This document shows positions 1 through 5,055 of a stretch of 5,055 bases of DNA, one piece after another (positions within the stretch are counted from its first letter, which is position 1; each line of letters starts with the position of its first letter). The stretch is from Citricoccus sp. WCRC_4. Lineage in GTDB: Bacteria > Actinomycetota > Actinomycetes > Actinomycetales > Micrococcaceae. The position numbers were made by a program, and so were the translations under genes. The stretch spans positions 1-5,055 of the forward strand of contig JAPFFX010000267.1 of NCBI GenBank assembly GCA_026645375.1, read 5' to 3'. Under the pieces are notes generated by a model, which saw nothing but the letters and a program-made list of their open reading frames with translations, had not been told where the DNA came from and made no database searches.

Positions 1-1169
1 CTCCTCGGCACCGCCGATTACTACGGGTTCGCCGAGCAGTTGAGGAGGCCGAGCGCACCGGGCTGCGGCGGCTGCGCGAGTTCCTGGCGGCCGAGGCTGA
101 ACCGGTCCTGGCCGACCACTGGGAACGAGGCGAGACGCCGCTGTTTCTGCGGGACGGACTGGCGGGGTTGGACCTGGTGGACCCTGCGGAGATCCGCGAC
201 GCCGGGGAGGCCGTCCGGCCGTTGTTCACCGGGTTCCGGAGCCTGGAGTTCTCCCGCATCGACGGGTCACTGGCCATCCTGTTCGGCGGCCAGGCCGGGA
301 TGTTCCGCACCGTGGTGCGGACCGGGGCCGGCCCGGAACAGCTCGCCGCCTGGGACGAGGACATCGCGGCGTTCCGGATGACCGGGTGCTTCGCCCTGAC
401 CGAGCCCGAGCACGGTTCCGACATCGCGCGCGGCGTGCAGACCGTGGCCCGCCGGGACGGAGGCAACTGGGTCCTCACCGGTGCCAAGCGGTGGATCGGC
501 AACGCGGCGTTCTCCGAGTACGCGGCGGTCGCGGCGCGGGACGCCGACGACGGCCAGGTCAAGGTCTTTCTGGCTCGCACCGACGATCCGGGCATGACCA
601 TCACCACGATCCGCGGCAAGACCTCCCTGCGCATGGTGGACAACGCCGACATCACCCTCGACGGCGTCCGGGTGCCGGACTCCCACCGCCTGCAGGAGAT
701 CAACTCCTTCGCCGACCTCAACCGGGCCTTCCGCACCCTGCGCCCGGACGCGGTGTGGAACGCCACCGGCCTGCAGATCGGCCTCTTCGAGACCGTGCTC
801 GACTACACGCGGCGGCGCGAGCAATTCGGCCGGCCGATCGCCTCGTTCCAGCTGGTCCAGGACCACCTGGTCACCATGCTCGGCAACGCCAACGCCTCCC
901 TGGCGCTCGCGGTCCGCCTGGCGCAGCTGGCCGCCGCGGACGGCGTCGGCGACGCCCAGGCAGCCCTGGCCAAGGCCTGGGTGTGCCGCCACATGCGTCA
1001 GAGCGCCGCCCTGGGCCGGGAACTGCTGGGCGGCAACGGCATCCTGCTGGACCATCGGGCCGCCCGGTTCCACGCGGACGCCGAGTCCCTCTACACCTTC
1101 GAGGGCACGGACCAAGTCAACACCCTGATCGTCGGCCGGGACATCACCGGCCACGGGGCCTTCGTCTAG
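1..1169 (+). pseudogene. Acyl-CoA dehydrogenase family flavoprotein, 5' partial, apparent frameshift near position 42
   Basis: The encoded protein is an FAD enzyme that oxidises an acyl-CoA thioester at the alpha-beta bond. Motifs in the main frame are the flavin-contact segment FALTEPEHGSD (390-422), KRWIGNA (486-506), RRREQFGRP (810-836), LLGGNGI (1023-1043) and the C-terminal FEGT, whose Glu (1101-1103) aligns with the catalytic base of the glutaryl-CoA dehydrogenase-like branch. The stop is TAG at 1167-1169. The N-terminal part LLGTADYYGFAEQL is read in frame 1 (1-42), while EEAERTGLRRLREF onward is read in frame 3 (from 42). GC-rich third positions switch frame at the same place. Joined, the protein would be about 389 residues plus a few missing before the window, a normal family length. 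Uncorrected, frame 1 stops at 379-381. The TTG at 168 is too far inside the domain to be the real start. This may be a true pseudogene or a sequencing error; the rest of the gene is intact. The exact substrate is unknown. Confidence 0.8.
37..48 (+). other. Probable frameshift site (1-base deletion) in the acyl-CoA dehydrogenase gene
   Basis: Up to TTG at 40-42, frame 1 gives a family-like N-terminus and 13 of 14 codons end in G or C. From 42-45 onward frame 3 takes over, with 34 of the next 40 codons ending in G or C, whereas frame 3 before 42 has only 5 of 13. Going from frame 1 to frame 3 requires one base fewer (or two more) than an intact gene. Restoring one base next to the AG at 43-44, for example giving an AGC Ser codon, would read L-S-E-A-E-R through the junction. 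The junction lies in a purine repeat that also spells AGGAGG (43-48). Confidence 0.7.
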
Positions 1170-1284
1170 GAGACAGGAGGACCCCGGTCACCTCGTCACC
1201 CCCTTCGCCCCTGTCCACACCTCACTCATCAGTCCCTCTGCACCACCCCTGCGCTGCAGGCCGGATGAACTGGAGCAGCATTCC
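1170..1284 (+). other. Intergenic leader between the dehydrogenase and the MHS transporter
   Basis: This 115-base spacer has no recognisable -35/-10 promoter. A perfect AGGAGG (1175-1180) lies just after the dehydrogenase stop, with no ATG, GTG or TTG at a usable distance. Bases 1181-1250 contain 39 C and only 7 G, the kind of unstructured C-rich stretch that Rho can load on. A 5-bp hairpin (CCTGC 1248-1252, GCAGG 1256-1260, 3-base loop) follows. Next is a 7-codon mini-ORF starting at ATG 1265 and ending at the transporter start. The gap and shared strand allow co-transcription with the dehydrogenase, but the leader could uncouple the two genes. Confidence 0.5.
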
Positions 1285-1288
1285 ATGA
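1265..1288 (+). CDS. Candidate 7-codon leader peptide overlapping the MHS start
   Basis: ATG at 1265 opens a short frame reading MNWSSIP and stopping at TGA 1286-1288, which overlaps the transporter ATG (1285-1287) as ATGA, the usual arrangement for translational re-initiation. A weak ribosome-binding element, GCAGG, sits at 1256-1260 only 4 bases upstream and is the 3' arm of a small hairpin. The peptide has no run of one amino acid, so it does not look like a classic attenuator. A mini-ORF this short can easily arise by chance. Confidence 0.2.
   Translation: MNWSSIP
1272..1275 (+). promoter_or_regulatory. Ribosome-binding site of the MHS transporter
   Basis: GGAG at 1272-1275 lies 9 bases before ATG 1285. 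It supports that start. The upstream in-frame stretch to the end of the dehydrogenase gene has no ATG, GTG or TTG codon. Confidence 0.6.
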
Positions 1289-2670
1289 CGCACCTTCCCG
1301 AACACACCCGTCAGCAATCCCCGGACGGCCCGACGGCGGCCGGCCCGGTGCGCCGGGCACCGGACACCCAGGTGCCCACTACCGACCCGGCCCGGGCCCG
1401 CGAGGCCCGCAGCGTCATCGGCGCGACGTTCCTGGGCACCACGATCGAGTGGTACGACTTCTTCCTCTACGCGGCGTCCGCCGCACTGATCTTCGGACCC
1501 CAGTTCTTTCCCTCGGACAACGCCACGGCCAGCCAGATCGGCGCGTTCGCGACCTTCGCGTTCGGGTTCATCGCCCGGCCGGTCGGCGGCATCCTCGCCG
1601 GGCACTTCGGAGACCGGATCGGCCGCAAGCGGATGCTGGTCCTGTCCCTGTACCTGATGGGCGGGGCCACCGTGCTGATCGGGCTGATCCCCACCTATGC
1701 CACCATCGGCATCTGGGCGCCGATCCTGCTGACGCTGCTGCGGCTCATCCAGGGCCTCGGCGTGGGCGCCGAGTGGGGTGGTGCCGTGACGATGGCCATC
1801 GAGCACGCACCAGCGAACAAGCGGTCCCTCTACGGTGCCGCCCCGACCATCGGGCTGCCGGCCGGACTGATGCTTGCCAACCTGATGCTCATCATCCTGA
1901 TGGCCGTGACCGGTCCGGACTTCCTGGAATGGGGCTGGCGGATCGCCTTCGTGATCAGCGTCCTGCTGGTCGTCGTGGGGATCTGGGCCCGCCGCCGGCT
2001 GGGTGAGAGCCCGCTGTTCGAGGAGTCCGTGAAGAACGAACCGGCCAAGGTGCCCTTCCTGGAGGTCTTCAGGGGCTTCACCCCGCAACTGCTCCTGACG
2101 ATCTTCGTGGCCGGCGTGCCCTCGATCCTGTCCTACATCGTGCTGACCTGGGCCCTGTCCTACGGCACCACCCAGATCGGTTACTCCCAGTCCGCACTGC
2201 TCTGGATCGGCATCGCGTGCTGCGTCCTGCAGATCGTCATGGTGCCCCTCCTGGCCCGACGGGCGGACCGGACCGGCCTGACCAGGATGGCGGTGGCGGG
2301 GGCCACCCTCATGATCGCCGGGGCGCTGCTGTTCTTCCCCTTGTTCAACACCGGGAACATCTGGCTGGCCGCCCTGGCCACGCTGCTGGCGCACGCCTCC
2401 ACGTCCTTCGCCTGGGCCGTCGTCCCGCCGATCCTCACGCAGGCGTTCCCGGGGCGGGTCCGCTACTCCGGCATCAGCATGGCCTACCAGTTCGGTGCCA
2501 TCATCGGCGGGGGCTTCGCACCCCTGATCGCCACGACGCTGCTGGCCCGCACCGGGACCAGCTGGTCGGTTGCCGGCTACGTCGTCGTTGCCTGTCTCGT
2601 CATGCTGGCGTGCACCCTGGCGCTGACCCGGTACCGCACCCACCGCGACTACGCGGACGACGCCGACTGA
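1285..2670 (+). CDS. MHS-family (metabolite:H+ symporter) MFS transporter
   Basis: This is a complete 461-residue polytopic inner-membrane protein, probably a proton symporter importing an organic acid or zwitterion, as in the ShiA/ProP/KgtP group. A Pro/Arg-rich cytoplasmic tail of about 45 residues precedes the first membrane helix, which carries the MHS-typical TTIEWYDFFLY (52-62). The MFS loop 2-3 signature GHFGDRIGRKRML is at 106-118, RLIQGLGVGAEWGGA at 153-167, and EHAP at 173-176. The helix 6-7 loop has RLGESPLF (238-245), a degenerate second MFS motif ADRTGLTR is at 327-334, and FPGRVRYSGIS at 388-398 is the usual MHS loop before helix 11. About 12 hydrophobic segments fit the fold. 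The start is supported by GGAG at 1272. The gene lies 115 bases after an acyl-CoA dehydrogenase on the same strand, suggesting an imported carboxylate that is activated to a CoA ester. The substrate cannot be read from sequence alone. Confidence 0.92.
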   Translation: MTHLPEHTRQQSPDGPTAAGPVRRAPDTQVPTTDPARAREARSVIGATFLGTTIEWYDFFLYAASAALIFGPQFFPSDNATASQIGAFATFAFGFIARPVGGILAGHFGDRIGRKRMLVLSLYLMGGATVLIGLIPTYATIGIWAPILLTLLRLIQGLGVGAEWGGAVTMAIEHAPANKRSLYGAAPTIGLPAGLMLANLMLIILMAVTGPDFLEWGWRIAFVISVLLVVVGIWARRRLGESPLFEESVKNEPAKVPFLEVFRGFTPQLLLTIFVAGVPSILSYIVLTWALSYGTTQIGYSQSALLWIGIACCVLQIVMVPLLARRADRTGLTRMAVAGATLMIAGALLFFPLFNTGNIWLAALATLLAHASTSFAWAVVPPILTQAFPGRVRYSGISMAYQFGAIIGGGFAPLIATTLLARTGTSWSVAGYVVVACLVMLACTLALTRYRTHRDYADDAD

Positions 2671-2673
2671 GGC

Positions 2674-2698
2674 CGGGGCACGACCCAGCCGGGCCCCG
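2674..2698 (+). terminator. Weak candidate hairpin after the MHS gene
   Basis: CGGGGC (2674-2679) pairs perfectly with GCCCCG (2693-2698) across a 13-base loop, beginning 4 bases after the transporter stop. There is no T-tract, so it would be a U-less terminator at best. GC-rich DNA makes 6-bp repeats common by chance. Confidence 0.3.
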
Positions 2699-2727
2699 CA
2701 CCTGCTCCGGCGGCACACGCCCCCGTC

Positions 2728-2752
2728 CGCCCTCAGCGCGCGGGCGAGGGCG
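2728..2752. terminator. Inverted repeat between convergent genes, candidate bidirectional terminator
   Basis: CGCCCTC (2728-2734) and GAGGGCG (2746-2752) form a perfect 7-bp GC-rich stem with an 11-base loop. It lies 6 bases beyond the stop of the minus-strand ATPase gene and 57 bases beyond the stop of the plus-strand transporter. Position between convergent stops favours a terminator role. No T-tract follows on either strand, as is common in actinobacteria. Confidence 0.42.
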
Positions 2753-2758
2753 TGCACG

Positions 2759-3703
2759 TCACCCCACCCGCAGCAGCACCTCGGCACCGGGTTCTGCCCG
2801 CAGGCCGGGCACCTCCACCTCGGTGGCGCACAACTCGACCATCGCTCCGGCGTCGGTGGGGCGCAGTACCACCCCGAGCAGTCGCCCGCGGCTGCCGAGC
2901 ACGTCGGCCACTCCGGCGGCGCCCGCATCCGGGGTCTCCGCCGACCCACCGTCCGCTGATCCGGCCACCGCAGTGCTACCACCCGCGCCAGGACCCCCGG
3001 CCGCGCCCGCCGCGACGCCCAGAAGTTCCGCCCGCGTCCCCACCGTCAGCACCCGGCCGTCGCCCATCACGGCGATCCGGTCCGCCACGGTGAAGGCCTC
3101 GGCGTGGTCATGGGTCACGTACACGGAGGTCGTCCCCGTGCTCGTCAGGATCCTGCGCAGCTCCACGGCCAGGCGTTCGCGCAGCGCCCGGTCCAGGGCG
3201 GACAGCGGTTCGTCCAGCAGTAGCACGCGCGGCCGGGTCGCCAGGGACCGGGCCAGGGCCACCCGCTGGGCCTGGCCGCCGGACAGCGTCTGCACGGCGC
3301 GGTTCCCGTAGCCGTCCAGCCCCACGAGCCCCAGCATCTCGTCCACGCGTCCGCGCCGCTCGGCCCGGCTCAGCCCCGAGGTCTCCAACCCGTAGCCGAT
3401 GTTCCTCGCCACCGACCGGTGCGGGAACAGTTGCCCGTCCTGGAACACCATCCCGCACTCGCGCTCGTGCACGGGCACCCGGTTCATCCGCCGGCCGCGC
3501 ATCCACAGGGTGCCGGCGGACACCCTCTCCAGTCCGGCGATCCCGCGCAGCAGCGTCGACTTGCCCGAGCCCGAGGCGCCGAGCAGCGCGACGATCTCGC
3601 CGGCGTCGACGGCCAGGTCCACGTCCTGCACCGCGACGAACCCGTTCGGGTACGCCACGGACACGCCCTCGCACACCAGCGCCCGCTCTGTCTCGACACC
3701 CAT
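2759..3703 (-). CDS. ABC transporter ATP-binding protein (ThiQ/FbpC-like) with TOBE-like tail
   Basis: This 314-residue cytoplasmic ATPase powers the importer whose permease is encoded directly upstream. Residues 1-225 are a full nucleotide-binding domain: Walker A GASGSGKST (42-50), Q-loop Gln88 in MVFQDGQLFPH, signature LSGGQAQRV (140-148), Walker B LLLDEP (161-166, catalytic Glu165), D-loop SALD (168-171) and switch His198 in VTHDH. All key residues are present. Residues about 227-265 are a Gly/Ala/Ser-rich low-complexity linker. The last 50 or so residues, ending GAEVLLRVG, resemble a short TOBE domain. E. coli ThiQ lacks such a tail, so the protein is built more like the FbpC/PotA type; the paired permease is what suggests thiamine. 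ATG at 3703-3701 overlaps the permease TGA by one base (TGATG), implying translational coupling. The frame stays open far upstream (to 4894), but that part is a shadow of the permease gene. Confidence 0.93.
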   Translation of the reverse strand: MGVETERALVCEGVSVAYPNGFVAVQDVDLAVDAGEIVALLGASGSGKSTLLRGIAGLERVSAGTLWMRGRRMNRVPVHERECGMVFQDGQLFPHRSVARNIGYGLETSGLSRAERRGRVDEMLGLVGLDGYGNRAVQTLSGGQAQRVALARSLATRPRVLLLDEPLSALDRALRERLAVELRRILTSTGTTSVYVTHDHAEAFTVADRIAVMGDGRVLTVGTRAELLGVAAGAAGGPGAGGSTAVAGSADGGSAETPDAGAAGVADVLGSRGRLLGVVLRPTDAGAMVELCATEVEVPGLRAEPGAEVLLRVG

Positions 3704-5055
3704 CAGAACCCCGCTCCCGTCCCGGCCGCGCCCCGTGGGCGCAACCGCTCGCACACCAGCATCACCGTCGCGGTCAGCACCGCCAGGATCACCGACCCGG
3801 CCATCGCCATCCCGTAGTTGTCCTCCCCGGGCCGGCCCAGCAGGCGCACGATGAGCACCGGCAGGGTCTGGTAGTCGGGGGAGGCGAGGAACGTCGTCGC
3901 CCCGAACTCGCCCAGGGACACCGCGAACGCGAATCCGGCGGCCAGGCCGAGCCCGCGCACCAGGAACGGCCCGTCCACGGTCCGCAGCACCCGCCCGGGA
4001 GACGCGCCCAGCACGGCCGCGGCCTCCCGCAACCGCGGGTCCACGGCCCGCAGCACCGGCACCAGCGAGCGGATGACGAGCGGCAACGCGACCACGGCCT
4101 GGGCCAGCGGCACCAGCGCCCCCGAGTACGCCAGCTGCGGGGCGGAGGCCACGAGGGACACCACGAACCCGAAGCCCACCGTCACCGCGGACACCCCCAG
4201 CGGCAGCATGATCGCCGCGTCGAACAGCCGCTGGGCCCGCGCCGCCCAGCGCGAGCGCACCGGCCGGGTCAGCAGCAGCGCCAGCGGCACCCCGACCACC
4301 AGCGTGATGACCGTGGCGTCCAGGGCGATCTTCACCGAGTGCTCCAGGGCCTGCAGCACCGTGGTCCCCCCGGCGAACCCGGACCCGGCGCTGGAACCGA
4401 TGAGCTCGTAGTTGCGCAGTCCCCACCCCTGGGAGGACTGGAAGGACCGCGCCACCAGGGCCACGATCGGCGCGGCGATCAGCAGCCCCACGGTCAGCAT
4501 CGTCACCGCGAACGGCACCGCGTCCCCGCGCCGCAGCGGGTGGGACGTCGGCTCGCGCAGCCGCAGTGCCGTCTCCGTCCCGGCGCGGAACCGGTTCGCC
4601 AGCGTCACCGCCAGGACCACCACCACGAACTGCAGCGTGGAGAACACCGCGGCCGTGCGCAGGTCCAGGAACGCCGTCGTCTGGATGTAGATCTCGGTCT
4701 CCAGGGTGCCCACGCCCGGCCGGCCCAGGGTCTGCACGATCCCGAACGCCGTCGAGCAGAACAGGAACACCAGCGACCCGGCCGAGGCGATCGCCGGCCC
4801 CAGCGCCGGCACCGTCACGGTCACGAACGTCCGCCACGGCGAGGCCCCGAGCATCCGGGCGGCCTCCCCGGTGCGCGGGTCCAGCGTGGACCACAGGGCC
4901 CCGACCTGCCGCACCACCACGGAGAAGTTGAAGAACACCATCGCCAGCACGACGGCCGTGAGCGTCTGGTCCAGCCCCAGGAATCCCAGCGGCCCGTTCT
5001 CGGCCAGCAGGGCCCGGAACGCGGTGCCCACCACCACCGTCGGCAGCACGAAGGG
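3703..5055 (-). CDS. thiP: Fused two-module ABC importer permease, ThiP-like, 5' end outside window
   Basis: This inner-membrane subunit of a binding-protein-dependent importer has both permease modules in one chain. The window holds its last 450 residues, beginning PFVLPTVVVG at the right edge; GTG at 5049 is an internal Val, not the start. Module 1 has its EAA loop (EAARMLGASPWRTF, about 64-77 of the fragment) and module 2 has EAAAVLGASPGRVL (344-357). In each module a membrane segment containing LP (residues 4-5 and 284-285) precedes the EAA loop by about 60 residues, showing the internal duplication. FGIVQTLGRPGVGTLETEIY (104-123) and SLGEFGATTF followed by QTLPVLIVRLLG resemble the corresponding parts of E. 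coli ThiP as I remember it, so thiamine or its phosphates are the favoured substrate. Fe(III) FbpB-type permeases share this layout and remain possible. The stop is TGA at 3705-3703, overlapping the ATPase start. About 80-100 residues, and probably the binding-protein gene, lie beyond the window. Confidence 0.88.
   Translation of the reverse strand, partial: PFVLPTVVVGTAFRALLAENGPLGFLGLDQTLTAVVLAMVFFNFSVVVRQVGALWSTLDPRTGEAARMLGASPWRTFVTVTVPALGPAIASAGSLVFLFCSTAFGIVQTLGRPGVGTLETEIYIQTTAFLDLRTAAVFSTLQFVVVVLAVTLANRFRAGTETALRLREPTSHPLRRGDAVPFAVTMLTVGLLIAAPIVALVARSFQSSQGWGLRNYELIGSSAGSGFAGGTTVLQALEHSVKIALDATVITLVVGVPLALLLTRPVRSRWAARAQRLFDAAIMLPLGVSAVTVGFGFVVSLVASAPQLAYSGALVPLAQAVVALPLVIRSLVPVLRAVDPRLREAAAVLGASPGRVLRTVDGPFLVRGLGLAAGFAFAVSLGEFGATTFLASPDYQTLPVLIVRLLGRPGEDNYGMAMAGSVILAVLTATVMLVCERLRPRGAAGTGAGF
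3714..3718 (-). promoter_or_regulatory. Ribosome-binding site of the ABC ATPase inside the permease end
   Basis: On the minus strand GGGAG (plus-strand CTCCC, 3714-3718) lies 10 bases before ATG 3703-3701. It supports that start and sits inside the last permease codons, consistent with coupled translation through the TGATG overlap. Confidence 0.55.

Noticed and set aside
34..50. Programmed ribosomal frameshift at the dehydrogenase frame break, stimulated by AGGAGG
   Set aside because: No X-XXY-YYZ slippery heptamer is present, and the AGGAGG is at or after the shift rather than at the upstream distance used in dnaX or prfB. No biological reason for it is known in this family.
40..381. Plus-strand frame 1 open reading frame starting at TTG 40, 113 residues
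   Set aside because: After position 42 it is the out-of-frame continuation of the dehydrogenase and shows Cys/Trp/Arg/Pro-rich shadow composition without any family resemblance.
168..1169. TTG at 168 as the true dehydrogenase start
   Set aside because: Family-like sequence continues upstream in the same frame back to about 42; starting at 168 would remove most of the N-terminal helical domain, and no ribosome-binding site precedes it.
1222..2982. 586-residue minus-strand open frame antisense to the MHS gene, and other long frames on both strands
   Set aside because: These are GC-driven shadows rich in Arg, Gly, Asp and Pro, with no motifs, and they overlap clear real genes with matching family signatures.
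3829..4725. Repeated GGCCGGCCCAG-type DNA near 3829-3840 and 4718-4728 as a DNA repeat
   Set aside because: Both encode the LGRPG motif, once in each permease module, so coding constraint explains the similarity.
3704..4894. Extension of the ATPase frame upstream to 4894 (711 residues), suggesting a permease-ATPase fusion
   Set aside because: The extension lies out of frame over the permease, is Gly/Arg/Ala-rich shadow, and a well-placed ATG with ribosome-binding site exists at 3703.
4700..5055. TPP riboswitch or promoter for the importer inside the window
   Set aside because: The right edge is still inside permease coding sequence, so the operon leader is not in this window.
1..5055. Insertion sequence, prophage, CRISPR array, tRNA or rRNA
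   Set aside because: I saw no terminal repeats, transposase motifs, spaced direct repeats or RNA gene signatures, and composition is uniform across the window.

Overview
The window is very GC-rich, with codon third positions almost all G or C, which fits a high-GC actinobacterium. A Micrococcales-type genome is my guess from gene style only. It holds two separate transport and metabolism loci that converge near position 2700. I see no mobile element, CRISPR array, rRNA or tRNA.

Left half, plus strand: a gene for an acyl-CoA dehydrogenase family flavoprotein (1-1169) enters from beyond the left edge. Its reading frame changes near position 42, which looks like a single-base deletion or a sequencing error. 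A 115-base leader follows. It is C-rich and G-poor, and carries a small hairpin and a 7-codon mini-ORF whose stop overlaps the next start as ATGA. Then comes a complete MHS-type major facilitator (1285-2670), probably a proton-coupled importer of a carboxylate or zwitterionic metabolite. The pair looks like a small catabolic unit (import, then acyl-CoA oxidation) of unknown substrate. The dehydrogenase lacks the residues that glutaryl-CoA dehydrogenases use to hold the distal carboxylate.

Right half, minus strand: a fused two-module ABC permease (3703-5055, running off the right edge) is followed, with a one-base TGATG overlap, by its ATPase (2759-3703). The permease has two EAA loops about 280 residues apart and resembles ThiP of the thiamine importer; Fe(III)-type importers are the main alternative. 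The order permease then ATPase matches thiBPQ, so a periplasmic-type binding protein gene would be expected just beyond the right edge. The ATPase carries a 35-40 residue Gly/Ala-rich linker before a short TOBE-like C-terminal segment.

Between the two convergent stops (2671-2758) there are two GC-rich inverted repeats, each just downstream of one stop codon. They are candidate terminators without U-tracts.

I did not find a convincing previously undescribed system. The points most worth checking are the broken dehydrogenase frame, the leader before the MHS gene, and the substrate of the dehydrogenase/transporter pair.
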